Of a stretch of DNA of 38,535 bases, positions 12,313 through 20,997 are shown one piece after another. Under the pieces are notes generated by a model. That model was given only the letters and a program-made list of their open reading frames with translations. It was not told where the DNA came from and ran no database searches. The stretch covers positions 1-38,535 of the forward strand of contig JAFECS010000031.1 in assembly GCA_018241965.1 (NCBI GenBank). Reading direction: 5' to 3'. The position numbers and the translations under genes are program-made. Numbering within the stretch: position 1 is the stretch's first letter; each line of letters begins with the position of its first letter. The stretch comes from Pseudomonadota bacterium (lineage in GTDB: Bacteria > Pseudomonadota > Gammaproteobacteria > Berkiellales > Berkiellaceae).

Positions 12313-14502
12313 ATGGAATTAGATAGAGCAAGAATAATAGATCAAAATTTTAAAAGACGCGTTCTTGCTCAAGATTTTCCTCAAGCAAAAAGCTTAACGA
12401 CTCCCCAACAAGCAAGCTTATCCAAAGACAGCTTTATTTCACTGTTTGATTCGCAACTTAAGAGCCGGCATCTTGATCTCATGGCTCGCCTGTTGCGCGA
12501 ACAAAATAAAGGCTTTTATACCATCGGATCAAGTGGTCACGAAGGGAATGCGGCCATCGCCAAAGTATTTAGAAAAGATGATCTTGCTTTTTTACATTAC
12601 CGCAGTGGCGCTTTTGTCATAGAGCGTGCAAAAAAAGATCCCAGTATTGACATTATTTACGATCAAGTCCTTTCATTAGTGGCTTCAAGAGAAGATCCTA
12701 TTAGTGGTGGTCGTCATAAAGTCTTTGGCAGTGTGCCTTTATATATTCCTCCTCAAACCAGTACGATTGCTTCACATTTACCCAAAGCACTGGGCACAGC
12801 TATTTCCATCACTACGTCAAAGGCAATAAAAAATAATACTTTTACAAAATTAGCCAAAGACAGTGTTGTGTTGTGCAGTTTTGGGGATGGATCGGTCAAC
12901 CATTCAACCGCCCAAGGCGCTTTTAATGCTGCACAGTGGGTGCAAAAAACGCGGCGCAGTTTACCCATGGTTTTTATCTGTGAAGATAACGGATTTGGTA
13001 TTTCTGTACCAACAACACCTGATTGGGTCGAGCATATCTTTGGCAAACGTGATTTTCTGCATTATCTTTCTTGCGATGGTCTCAATTTAGCAGATGTGAC
13101 GGTTGCTGCCTTGAAGGCCGAGCATTTGGCAAGAGTAAAACACGAGCCAGTGTTTTTGCATATGAAAACAGTGCGCTTACTGGGGCATGCGGGATCAGAC
13201 ATAGAGCTTCAGTATCGTACCCAACAAGAAATTGAACAAACCGAAAGTGATGATCCTTTATTACATTCGGCAAGAACACTATGCGAACATTGGTTATCAC
13301 CTCAAGAAGTCATTGATCACTATGAGAAAGTAAGAGAATGTGTAAAAGCCGCCACCGAGCGTGCTTTAATTGTGCAAAAATTGTTAAATGCTGAAGATAT
13401 CGTTTCTGCTATCATCCCGCCTTTGAATCCTGCACCGATTAAGCCAAACGCTGTAGTACAAGAAAAACAAGAGCAAAAGAAAAACATGGCGCAAGCACTT
13501 AATTTGGCGTTATCTGAAGTGTTGGCTCGTTATCCTAATACCGTGGTATTTGGCGAAGACGTTGGTAAAAAAGGCGGCGTTTATAGGATAACAGCAGATC
13601 TTCAAAAAAAATATGGTCCATTACGTGTTTTTGATACCATCATCGACGAACAAACCATCTTGGGGACGGCCATTGGTTTTGCACACAATGGCTATATTCC
13701 TATTCCAGAAATACAATTTTTAGCTTATACCCATAATGCGATAGATCAAATTCGGGGTGAAGCGGCTACTTTATCTTTCTTCTCAAAAGGGCAATACACT
13801 AATCCCATGGTTTGTCGGATCCCTTCTTTTGGATATCAAAAAGGTTTTGGTGGACACTTTCACAATGATAATGCTTTTGCTTTTTTACGTGAAATACCAG
13901 GGGTGATTATTGTTTGTCCGTCAAAAGCAAATGACGCTGTCAAATTATTACGCGCCAGCATAGAATTAGCTAATACTTTTCAACGTGTGGTTATTTTCCT
14001 GGAACCTATTGCCTTGTATATGTGTAAAGATAAATATCAACCAGGTGATAATCTTGCATTAGAAACATACCCGCCAATCAATGAAACATTGTCCTTAGGA
14101 GAACTCGGGATTGAGGGAAATCTAAAATCCGATACGGTGATTATCAGTTATGGTAATGGTATGGCTTTAGCAAGACAAGCGGCATTTGAATTAAAACAAG
14201 ATTATCAAATTGATATAAAATTAATGGATTTACGCTGGCTAGCCCCCTTAAACACACAAGGCATTTTGAAAGAAATACAACATTGCAAGAATATTCTCAT
14301 TGTCGATGAATGTCGAAATACAGCAAGCCTAAGTGAACAATTAATGGCATTGATAATGGAACAAATGCATCCTTCGCCTATGAAAATAAAGCGCATTACT
14401 GCGAAAGATTCTTTTATTCCAATTGGCAATGCTTGGGAATTTATTTTACCTAGCAAAGATCAAATCGTACAAAGCATTTTATTGATGCTCCAAACGCATT
14501 AA
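12313..14502 (+). CDS. fused E1 alpha-beta 2-oxoacid dehydrogenase component
   Basis: A 729-residue fusion of the alpha and beta halves of a thiamine-diphosphate-dependent 2-oxoacid dehydrogenase. The alpha half carries GSSGHEGNAAIAK, HYRSGAF and the TPP motif GDGS (191-194) with the closing Asn226 in CEDNGFGIS. The beta half starts at about residue 385: VVFGEDVGKKGGVYRIT, FDTIIDEQTILGTAIGFA, the GGHFHNDNAFA loop, and a typical transketolase C-domain (DLRWLAPLNTQGIL, IVDECR). The linker at 365-385 is Lys/Gln-rich. Branched-chain or other 2-oxoacid substrates are possible. The following glutaryl-CoA dehydrogenase suggests 2-oxoadipate, which is inference. E2 and E3 are not in the window. It begins 9 bp after rpe and ends 10 bp before the next gene. 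Confidence 0.9.
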   Translation: MELDRARIIDQNFKRRVLAQDFPQAKSLTTPQQASLSKDSFISLFDSQLKSRHLDLMARLLREQNKGFYTIGSSGHEGNAAIAKVFRKDDLAFLHYRSGAFVIERAKKDPSIDIIYDQVLSLVASREDPISGGRHKVFGSVPLYIPPQTSTIASHLPKALGTAISITTSKAIKNNTFTKLAKDSVVLCSFGDGSVNHSTAQGAFNAAQWVQKTRRSLPMVFICEDNGFGISVPTTPDWVEHIFGKRDFLHYLSCDGLNLADVTVAALKAEHLARVKHEPVFLHMKTVRLLGHAGSDIELQYRTQQEIEQTESDDPLLHSARTLCEHWLSPQEVIDHYEKVRECVKAATERALIVQKLLNAEDIVSAIIPPLNPAPIKPNAVVQEKQEQKKNMAQALNLALSEVLARYPNTVVFGEDVGKKGGVYRITADLQKKYGPLRVFDTIIDEQTILGTAIGFAHNGYIPIPEIQFLAYTHNAIDQIRGEAATLSFFSKGQYTNPMVCRIPSFGYQKGFGGHFHNDNAFAFLREIPGVIIVCPSKANDAVKLLRASIELANTFQRVVIFLEPIALYMCKDKYQPGDNLALETYPPINETLSLGELGIEGNLKSDTVIISYGNGMALARQAAFELKQDYQIDIKLMDLRWLAPLNTQGILKEIQHCKNILIVDECRNTASLSEQLMALIMEQMHPSPMKIKRITAKDSFIPIGNAWEFILPSKDQIVQSILLMLQTH

Positions 14503-14512
14503 AGGAAAGTAA

Positions 14513-15673
14513 ATGGAAGATTTATTATTATTAGATGAACATTTTTCAGTTGAAGAAAAATTAATCCGAGATAGTGTCAGACGATTTGTTGATGACAAAG
14601 TATTACCTAACATTGCTTCCCACTATGAAAAGGGAGAATTTCCGCTAGCCCTTATTAAAGAAGTGGCAAAACTGGGTGTGTTAGGCATGGCGCTTCCACA
14701 AAGTGTGGGTGGACTTGGAGCAAGCCAAGTGGCTTATGGACTAGTTTGCCAAGAACTTGAAAGAGGAGATAGTGGTTTAAGAAGCTTTGTCTCTGTGCAA
14801 AGCTCCCTTTGTATGACGCCCATTTTTGCTTATGGTTCTGAGGCACAAAAAAAGCGCTTTTTACCACAAATGGCACAAGGAAACTGTATTGGATGTTTTG
14901 GACTCACTGAGCCAGATTCAGGCTCTGATCCGGCCAGCCTTAAAACCAAAGCTACCAAAGTGAATGGGGGATGGCGTTTAAATGGGGCAAAAATGTGGAT
15001 AACCAATGCCACGATAGCAGACATTGCCATTATATGGGCAAAAGATGACGCGGATAATGTGCGAGGATTTATTGTTGAGAAAGACTTTCAAGGCTTTAAA
15101 ACCAATGAAATTAAACATAAATTATCACTTCGTGCATCAATCACAGGCGAAATTGTCTTAGAAGATTGCTTTGTCCCGGAAGATAACCTATTGCCTGGCA
15201 CCCATATTGGCTTGGTCGCTGCATTATCTTGCTTAACCAAAGCGCGTTACGGTATTGCTTGGGGGGCACTGGGAGCGGCGATGGCCTGTTATGATATTGC
15301 CCTAAGTTACGCTAAAGAGCGTATTCAATTTGGAAAACCTATTGCCAGTTTCCAATTAATACAGGCTGATTTAGTAAATATGTTTACTGAGATTACCAAA
15401 ACTCAAAGCTTTAATTTACACGTTGGTAGACTAATGGACGATGATAAAGCAGATTATGTGCTGGTCTCTATGGCTAAAATGAATGCTTGTAAAGAAGCGC
15501 TGAAGATAGCCAGAATGGCAAGAAACATTTTAGGCGCCAATGGCATCAGCCTAGAATATCATGTCATACGCCATATGAATAATTTGGAATCAGTTTTTAC
15601 TTACGAAGGAACCGATAATATGCACCACCTGATTATTGGTCGACATATTACCGGTTTAAACGCTTTTGCTTGA
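14513..15673 (+). CDS. gcdH: glutaryl-CoA dehydrogenase-type acyl-CoA dehydrogenase
   Basis: A 386-residue flavoprotein that would oxidise and decarboxylate glutaryl-CoA to crotonyl-CoA. Its match to glutaryl-CoA dehydrogenase is specific: ERGDSGLRSFVSVQSSL (the Arg and Ser that hold the glutaryl carboxylate), GCFGLTEPDSGSDP, KMWITNA, RYGIAWGALGA and the C-terminal TYEGTDNMHHLIIGRHITGL with catalytic Glu365. The usual THDIH is TDNMH here. AAAGGAAAG precedes the ATG. It is the last gene of the rpe-E1 operon and its stop abuts the stop of a convergent orphan. Other short-branched acyl-CoA substrates cannot be excluded. Confidence 0.92.
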   Translation: MEDLLLLDEHFSVEEKLIRDSVRRFVDDKVLPNIASHYEKGEFPLALIKEVAKLGVLGMALPQSVGGLGASQVAYGLVCQELERGDSGLRSFVSVQSSLCMTPIFAYGSEAQKKRFLPQMAQGNCIGCFGLTEPDSGSDPASLKTKATKVNGGWRLNGAKMWITNATIADIAIIWAKDDADNVRGFIVEKDFQGFKTNEIKHKLSLRASITGEIVLEDCFVPEDNLLPGTHIGLVAALSCLTKARYGIAWGALGAAMACYDIALSYAKERIQFGKPIASFQLIQADLVNMFTEITKTQSFNLHVGRLMDDDKADYVLVSMAKMNACKEALKIARMARNILGANGISLEYHVIRHMNNLESVFTYEGTDNMHHLIIGRHITGLNAFA

Positions 15674-16105
15674 TTATTTTAACCCGTGTTTTACGTTAAC
15701 CTGGGTACCACTTACTAATTGATCAACATTTGCTGTTAATCGTTTTCCCGCACTTCGATGTACTTCCAGTAATGGCGTGAACACTTCTGCAAAGGGGACA
15801 TATTCAGAAATGAGTTGCGCCCAAGATTTTGAAGAAGTTTTATCATCGCTAGATACCGATGTAAAACCAACCAATGGGCTATGACGATCATCACTACTGA
15901 CTAAGGCACCCCTGCTTGAACGTAAGGTGGGTCTGCCGCTGCTGCCGCCTAAATTTAATTGAGCAACTATTTCATCAAATTCAGCTGATTGCGATGGTTT
16001 CAGCGAAGGGGAGATTCTACCACCGGGGCGCATGGGGGTTGGTGCTACAAATTCTCCCCTTTTTGCCTTTTTCAAACCAGGTTCTTTTACTCCATCCATT
16101 GACAT
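15674..16105 (-). CDS. hypothetical protein, 143 aa, low-complexity N-terminus
   Basis: Unrecognised. The first 35 residues are basic and proline-rich (EPGLKKAKRGEFVAPTPMRP), the middle (60-90) is Ser/Asp/Arg-rich (SSGRPTLRSSRGALVSSDD), and only the last 50 residues look folded (SWAQLISEYVPFAEVFTPLL). No signal peptide or membrane segment. AAGGAG 7 nt before the ATG is a strong ribosome-binding site, so expression is likely. Its stop touches the convergent gcdH stop. The disordered, basic character resembles other orphans in this window and could suit a translocated protein, but there is no direct evidence. Confidence 0.6.
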   Translation of the reverse strand: MSMDGVKEPGLKKAKRGEFVAPTPMRPGGRISPSLKPSQSAEFDEIVAQLNLGGSSGRPTLRSSRGALVSSDDRHSPLVGFTSVSSDDKTSSKSWAQLISEYVPFAEVFTPLLEVHRSAGKRLTANVDQLVSGTQVNVKHGLK

Positions 16106-16126
16106 GTCATTCTCCTTTTTAAAAAT

Positions 16127-16150
16127 AAAAGGGCCACATTTGGCCCTTTT
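16127..16150 (-). terminator. bidirectional terminator after htrA
   Basis: AAAAGGGCC (16127-16135) pairs perfectly with GGCCCTTTT (16142-16150) across a 6-nt loop. On the minus strand the hairpin follows the htrA stop by 1 bp and is followed by TTTTATTTTT. It isolates htrA from the downstream orphan. Confidence 0.85.
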
Positions 16151-16151
16151 G

Positions 16152-17351
16152 TTACTTTGAGGGCGCGTTATTTTTTTGCATACTTGGTTCTTCTTGTTGT
16201 TCTTTAGGTTTATTTAAAGGACGTTTACCAGCTACCACGCGAAAATCTAACGTTTCACCATTGCGTACCACGCTGATAGGGTAGGCGCTATCTGGTTTAA
16301 GCTTAGCTGTTATGCTTAACACTTCTGATGGCTCTGTCGTTGTTTTACCATCGACACTGATAATGATATCACCAGGTCTGAGTCCTGCATTAAAGGCAGG
16401 GCCTTGACGGATCACACCAGCAATCACGACACCATCGCCTTTGGGATAATTGAGTGATTTGCGAATATCGTCATTCAGTTTGGCGACAGTGATCCCTAAC
16501 CAACCTCTGGTGACATGACCGGCATCAATTAATTCACCCATGACATCTTTAGCAAGATTAACAGGAATGGCAAAACCAATGCCTTGAAAACCACCATTAC
16601 GGGAATAGATGGCATTGTTGATACCAATTAAATTACCGTTTATATCGATGAGTGCACCACCGGAATTTCCGGGATTAATGGCTGCATCAGTTTGTAAAAA
16701 GTTTTCAAAAGTGCTTATCCCCAAATCATTGCGATGGGTAGCGCTGATGATCCCATGGGTTGCTGTTTGGCCAACGCCAAAAGGATTCCCAATGGCAAAA
16801 ACCAGATCGCCGACTTTAAGATTTTCAGAATCACCCATGGCGATGGATTTCAGATCGGGTAAGTCAATTTTTAAAATAGCAAGATCTGTTTCAGGATCTG
16901 ATCCAATCACTTTGGCTTTTGCTTGACGGCCATCAGCAAGTTTAACGGTGATATCGTCAGCATTATTGATAACGTGGTTATTGGTTAATACATAACCATC
17001 TGATGTCACAATCACACCAGAACCAATACCGGATTGTCCTTCTGGCATTTGCCTTTGATCGCCAAAGAAATAACGATACACCGGATCACGCATCATCTGG
17101 TTTAGTTCTTTAGGAATTTCTTTAGTGGAATGTATGCTAACTACCGCTGGGAAAGCGCGAGATATCGCTGTCGCAAATGAGATGGGTGTACTACCATAAT
17201 TGATAGGCTCATTGGCTTTTTGGAATTTTGGCGCTGCTGTTGCGTCTCCCCAAAAGCCAAGTTTGGCCAAGATAACGGGTGAGCCAACCGCTAACGTTGT
17301 GCATACAACAATAGTCTTAATCGTTTTTAATAAGGATTTTTTGCTTATCAT
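16152..17351 (-). CDS. HtrA/Deg-family periplasmic serine protease, single PDZ
   Basis: 399 residues. An N-terminal membrane anchor or signal (TIKTIVVCTTLAVGSPVILA, residues 11-30) is followed by the trypsin-like protease with catalytic His126 (LTNNHVINN), Asp156 (DPETDLAIL) and Ser230 (NPGNSGGAL), then one PDZ domain (about 275-375; GWLGITVAKLND, GLRPGDIIISVDGK). A single PDZ and N-terminal anchor match DegS/AlgW, the site-1 proteases of the sigmaE pathway, rather than the two-PDZ DegP. The end is a charged, disordered tail (NKPKEQQEEPSMQKN). It is divergent from speD. Whether the anchor is retained or cleaved cannot be told, so degS or algW naming is left open. Confidence 0.93.
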   Translation of the reverse strand: MISKKSLLKTIKTIVVCTTLAVGSPVILAKLGFWGDATAAPKFQKANEPINYGSTPISFATAISRAFPAVVSIHSTKEIPKELNQMMRDPVYRYFFGDQRQMPEGQSGIGSGVIVTSDGYVLTNNHVINNADDITVKLADGRQAKAKVIGSDPETDLAILKIDLPDLKSIAMGDSENLKVGDLVFAIGNPFGVGQTATHGIISATHRNDLGISTFENFLQTDAAINPGNSGGALIDINGNLIGINNAIYSRNGGFQGIGFAIPVNLAKDVMGELIDAGHVTRGWLGITVAKLNDDIRKSLNYPKGDGVVIAGVIRQGPAFNAGLRPGDIIISVDGKTTTEPSEVLSITAKLKPDSAYPISVVRNGETLDFRVVAGKRPLNKPKEQQEEPSMQKNNAPSK

Positions 17352-17420
17352 GTTCTTTCACGCCGTAGTTAAATTAAAAAAACGATTTATTATGCCTTTA
17401 AGCCTTAGCGCTTCGCAATG

Positions 17421-17426
17421 TATAAT
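17421..17426 (+). promoter_or_regulatory. speD -10 element
   Basis: A perfect TATAAT at 17421-17426, with TTAAGC 17 nt upstream (17398-17403) as a weak -35. The first in-frame ATG of the speD ORF (17418) overlaps this element, so it cannot be the start if the promoter is real. Confidence 0.5.
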
Positions 17427-17462
17427 GCCCCCAAACTGGAACAAAGAGCAGGAAAAAGAAAA

Positions 17463-18263
17463 TTGAAGAAACTCAAGCTACATGGTTTTAATAATTTAAC
17501 TAAAAATTTAAGCTTCAATATTTACGATATTTGCTATGCCAAGACACCTTTGCAACGTCAGCAGTACATCGAATATATCGATGAAGCCTATAATGCAAGA
17601 AGACTAACTGAGATCATGTGTGAAGTGACCAATATTATTGGTGCTTACATTCTTAATATTGCTCACCAGGATTATGACCCTCAAGGGGCAAGTGTCACGA
17701 TGCTCATTGCTGAGGAACCGGTAGAAAAAAGACCTTTACAAACAGAATCTCCCGGCCCCATCCCCGAAAGCGTGGTGGCTCATTTAGATAAAAGTCACAT
17801 TGCTGTGCATACTTATCCTGAAAGTCATCCCGATAATGGGATCTGTACTTTTAGGGCAGACATCGATGTCTCAACCTGTGGGTTGATATCTCCCTTAAAA
17901 GCATTGAATTATCTTATTCATACCTTTGAATCAGATATTGTGACAGTAGATTATCGCGTTCGTGGTTTTACCCGAGATGTCAGTGGTGAAAAACATTTTA
18001 TTGATCATCGCATTCATTCAATTCAAAATTATTTTACGCAAGATACCTTAGATGCCTATGAGATGATAGACGTGAATGTCTATCAGGAAAATGTATTTCA
18101 TACCAAGATGTTACTCAAAGATTTTGATCTTGATAATTATTTATTTGGTATGCAAGCGAATATGTTGACTGAAGATGAAAGACAAGAAATTCGTGGGCAA
18201 TTAAAACGGGAAATGCTTGAAATATTTTATGGAAAAAATCTCAAAATTCCCGTATTAGCTTAA
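17463..18263 (+). CDS. speD: S-adenosylmethionine decarboxylase proenzyme (E. coli type)
   Basis: Makes decarboxylated AdoMet, the aminopropyl donor for spermidine. It is a pyruvoyl enzyme that cleaves itself. From the TTG at 17463 the protein starts [13 protein letters not shown] after the initiator Met, exactly as in E. coli SpeD, and is 266 residues long. AGGA lies 9 nt upstream, and the earlier ATG at 17418 overlaps the promoter -10. The cleavage site Lys110-Ser111 lies in [17 protein letters not shown]; the STCG block with the processing Cys and the [11 protein letters not shown] block are intact. It is divergent from htrA and its end overlaps the convergent pilU stop by 4 bp. speE is not in view. 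Confidence 0.95.
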   Translation: MKKLKLHGFNNLTKNLSFNIYDICYAKTPLQRQQYIEYIDEAYNARRLTEIMCEVTNIIGAYILNIAHQDYDPQGASVTMLIAEEPVEKRPLQTESPGPIPESVVAHLDKSHIAVHTYPESHPDNGICTFRADIDVSTCGLISPLKALNYLIHTFESDIVTVDYRVRGFTRDVSGEKHFIDHRIHSIQNYFTQDTLDAYEMIDVNVYQENVFHTKMLLKDFDLDNYLFGMQANMLTEDERQEIRGQLKREMLEIFYGKNLKIPVLA

Positions 18264-19465
18264 TCATCGACAAGACTCAGCCCGCCTCCTCCTTTTGGTT
18301 TTTTTCTGCCCCCTTCAGGTATTGGTTCCATAGTGGGTAGCAATGTGGAAAGAGGCGAGGTTTCTTCCGGCGCTTGTTCTAGGGGGGCTTCTTCGGTCGC
18401 TTCATTTTTATCGGTGATGGTTAGCTTAAGTCTTAAGTTATTGCGTGAATCAGCATTGCGTAAAGCTTCTTCCATTGAGATCTTTTTTTCAAAATAGAGC
18501 TTCTCTAAAGCTTGATCAAAAGTTTGCATACCTAAATTTTCAGATTTTTCCATGGCCTCTTTGATGCCATCTATCTCGCCGCGTTGTATCAAGTAAAGCA
18601 CTAACGGCGTCCCTAACATGATTTCGATGGCGGCGGTACGTTTACCATCAATTGTCTTAACTAGGCGTTGTGAAATAATCGCTTTTAGGTTAAATGATAA
18701 ATCTAACAGCAATTGTTGTCTTCTATCTTCGGGAAAGAAATTAATGATTCGATCTAAGGCTTGGTTTGCATTATTGGCATGTAACGTCGAAAGACATAAG
18801 TGCCCTGTTTCAGCGAAGGCGATGGCATGTTCCATGGTTTCGCGTGATCGTATTTCACCGATTAAGATCACGTCAGGCGCCTGTCGAAGGGTATTTTTTA
18901 ACGCTTCCTCATACGTTAGCGTGTCCATGCCAACCTCACGTTGATTAATAATTGATTTTTTATGAGGATGTACATATTCAATAGGATCTTCAATAGAAAT
19001 AATATGGTTGGCAGTGTTTTCATTACGATAATCTATCATGGCTGCCAGCGTCGTGGATTTACCGGATCCCGTTGCACCCACTATCAAAACAAGCCCCCGG
19101 GTTTCCATGATTACTTCTTTCAAAACAGGGGGTAAATTAAGTTCATCAATGGTGGGGATTTCCATTTGAATACGTCGAATTACTAAGGCGACATCAGCGC
19201 GTTGAATGAAAATATTAACGCGAAATCTGCCCAGTTTTTCATCGGCAATTGCCAAGTTCATTTCCAATTTCTTTTCGAATTCCGCAATTTGTTTTTCGCT
19301 CAAAATTTCATAAGCAAGCTTCTTAATTTCATCTTTTTGCATGGGCGGCGTTTCAAGCTCGATAAGTTTGCCAAAAGCCTTGATAGAAGCTGGTTTCCCT
19401 GTTGTTAGGAACAGATCGGAAGCTTCTTTTTCTTTCATGGTGGCTAGATATTTATAAAGTTCCAT
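18260..19465 (-). CDS. pilU: type IV pilus retraction ATPase PilU
   Basis: A hexameric GspE-superfamily ATPase of twitching motility and pilus retraction. It has 401 residues. The N-terminal PAS-like domain starts [20 protein letters not shown]. Walker A is GATGSGKS (130-137), then IEDPIEYVH (Asp box), Walker [11 protein letters not shown] and the His box [20 protein letters not shown]. The start and the LKLT-type end fit PilU better than PilT. The last 60 residues are an acidic, proline-rich extension ending [10 protein letters not shown]. pilT is not in this window. The start ATG has AGGTTAACCA upstream, a modest ribosome site. Confidence 0.92.
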   Translation of the reverse strand: MELYKYLATMKEKEASDLFLTTGKPASIKAFGKLIELETPPMQKDEIKKLAYEILSEKQIAEFEKKLEMNLAIADEKLGRFRVNIFIQRADVALVIRRIQMEIPTIDELNLPPVLKEVIMETRGLVLIVGATGSGKSTTLAAMIDYRNENTANHIISIEDPIEYVHPHKKSIINQREVGMDTLTYEEALKNTLRQAPDVILIGEIRSRETMEHAIAFAETGHLCLSTLHANNANQALDRIINFFPEDRRQQLLLDLSFNLKAIISQRLVKTIDGKRTAAIEIMLGTPLVLYLIQRGEIDGIKEAMEKSENLGMQTFDQALEKLYFEKKISMEEALRNADSRNNLRLKLTITDKNEATEEAPLEQAPEETSPLSTLLPTMEPIPEGGRKKPKGGGGLSLVDD

Positions 19466-19497
19466 TGGTTAACCTTATCTTAAATGCGCAAGTGCCT

Positions 19498-19506
19498 TGC
19501 TATAAT
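19498..19506 (+). promoter_or_regulatory. extended -10 promoter for qmcA-nfeD
   Basis: TGCTATAAT (19498-19506) is a perfect extended -10 in the gap between the divergent pilU and qmcA. A second weaker candidate (TATATT, 19552-19557) lies closer to qmcA within an inverted repeat, CTATAT-TAAT-ATATAG (19551-19566). Confidence 0.55.
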
Positions 19507-19584
19507 TAATAGAATCAATATACTCACTTGCTTACAAATTATTAAAAAAGCTATATTAATATATAGTAGATGTTAGGGGGTCCT

Positions 19585-20508
19585 ATGGATTTTGGTGCTG
19601 TTGTTTTTCTTATCGTCATATTGGCTATTTTCGTGATATCCATGGGCGTTAAGCAAGTTCCCCAAGGGTACGAATGGACAGTTGAGCGCTTTGGTCGTTA
19701 TATTCAAACATTGACGCCAGGCTTATCGTTGATTGTTCCCTTTGTAGACAGAATTGGCACAAAGCTCAATATGATGGAGCAAGTCGTTGATATTCCATCC
19801 CAAGAAATCATCACCAAAGATAATGCGATGGTGAAAGTAGACGGGATTTGTTTTTACCAAGTTGTAGATGCGCCAAAAGCTGCTTACGAAGTGAGTGAAC
19901 TTGATCGCTCTTTACGGGCACTGACGATGACTAACATTCGTACGGTATTAGGCTCAATGGCTTTGGATGAAGCGCTTTCTAATCGCGATCACATCAATAC
20001 CAAGTTGTTGGCGGTTGTCGATGAAGCCACCACGCCCTGGGGCGTGAAAGTGACCCGTGTTGAAATTAAAGATATTTCACCGCCTAAAGATTTAGTGAAT
20101 GCCATGGCTGCGCAAATGAAAGCCGAAAGAGAAAAACGCGCCAAAATTTTGGAAGCAGAAGGTATAAGAGCGTCAGCGATTTTGAAAGCAGAAGGTGACA
20201 AGCAAGCCGTTGTGCTCTCAGCCGAAGGTAGAAAAGAAGCTGCCTTTCGTGATGCTGAAGCCAGAGAAAGAACAGCAGCCGCAGAAGCTAAAGCAACAGA
20301 TGTGCTGTCAGAATCTCTTTCTAAAGGCGATGTGCAGGCGCTTAATTATTTTATTGCACAACGTTATGTGGATGCTTTAGGAAAGATCGCCAGCGCAGAA
20401 AATCAAAAATTGATTTTAATGCCGCTGGAAGCAGGCAGTGTTATCGGCTCGGTTGCTGGGATAGCTGAAATTGCAAAACATAGTTTAGCGCTCAAAGGTA
20501 AGGATTAA
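19585..20508 (+). CDS. qmcA: SPFH/band-7 (stomatin-like) membrane protein
   Basis: A 307-residue inner-membrane scaffold protein of the stomatin/prohibitin superfamily. One N-terminal transmembrane helix ([20 protein letters not shown]) is followed by the band-7 domain ([51 protein letters not shown]) and a long Ala/Glu/Lys coiled coil (about residues 170-250). The start at 19585 is preferred to 19570 because AGGGGG lies 4 nt upstream and it gives the common MDFG-type N-terminus. nfeD follows after 4 bp, the standard partner. Probably involved in membrane microdomain organisation and quality control. Confidence 0.92.
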   Translation: MDFGAVVFLIVILAIFVISMGVKQVPQGYEWTVERFGRYIQTLTPGLSLIVPFVDRIGTKLNMMEQVVDIPSQEIITKDNAMVKVDGICFYQVVDAPKAAYEVSELDRSLRALTMTNIRTVLGSMALDEALSNRDHINTKLLAVVDEATTPWGVKVTRVEIKDISPPKDLVNAMAAQMKAEREKRAKILEAEGIRASAILKAEGDKQAVVLSAEGRKEAAFRDAEARERTAAAEAKATDVLSESLSKGDVQALNYFIAQRYVDALGKIASAENQKLILMPLEAGSVIGSVAGIAEIAKHSLALKGKD

Positions 20509-20512
20509 AATA

Positions 20513-20962
20513 ATGGATGAGATGTTCTCGCATCTGGTATTTTGGCATTGGTTTGCATTAGCTGTCGTGCTAGGTATTCTCGATGTTACCTTGGGTGCCA
20601 ACTTTTTCTTTGTTTGGTGTGGTGTTTCTGCTGTGTTGGTGGGCATTTTAAAATTACTGTTCGCCAGCATGACGTGGGAATATCAGTTTTTGATTTTTGG
20701 CATTGGGGTAATGGCCAGTCTAGTAATTTGGCGCACGTATTTAAGCAAACACCGTGCGTTAAGCGATAAGCCCTCATTGAACAAACGCTCTGCTCAGTAT
20801 ATTGGTCGGGTTTTTACATTGGAAGAAGCGATTGTAAACGGACGTGGCAAAGTGCGTGTGGATGATACCTTGTGGTTAGTCACAGGCGAAGACTTACCCG
20901 TAGGAACAAATGTTACAGTTGTCGCGGTAGATGGCACGGTGCTTAAAGTTCAGAAAATGTAA
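20513..20962 (+). CDS. NfeD-like membrane protein
   Basis: A 149-residue short NfeD protein (YbbK type). Two to three membrane helices occupy residues 8-73 (HWFALAVVLGILDVTLG, FFFVWCGVSAVLVGILKLLF, FLIFGIGVMASLVIW). The C-terminal OB-fold spans about 92-149 (IGRVFTLEEAIVNGRGKVRVDDTLW...VGTNVTVVAVDGTVLKV). It belongs to the qmcA operon; the AAGGAT ribosome site is at the end of qmcA. It works as the SPFH partner. Confidence 0.92.
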   Translation: MDEMFSHLVFWHWFALAVVLGILDVTLGANFFFVWCGVSAVLVGILKLLFASMTWEYQFLIFGIGVMASLVIWRTYLSKHRALSDKPSLNKRSAQYIGRVFTLEEAIVNGRGKVRVDDTLWLVTGEDLPVGTNVTVVAVDGTVLKVQKM

Positions 20963-20997
20963 GCCTCTCTTTAAAGCGTTTTGGCGAGGGTGATTTT

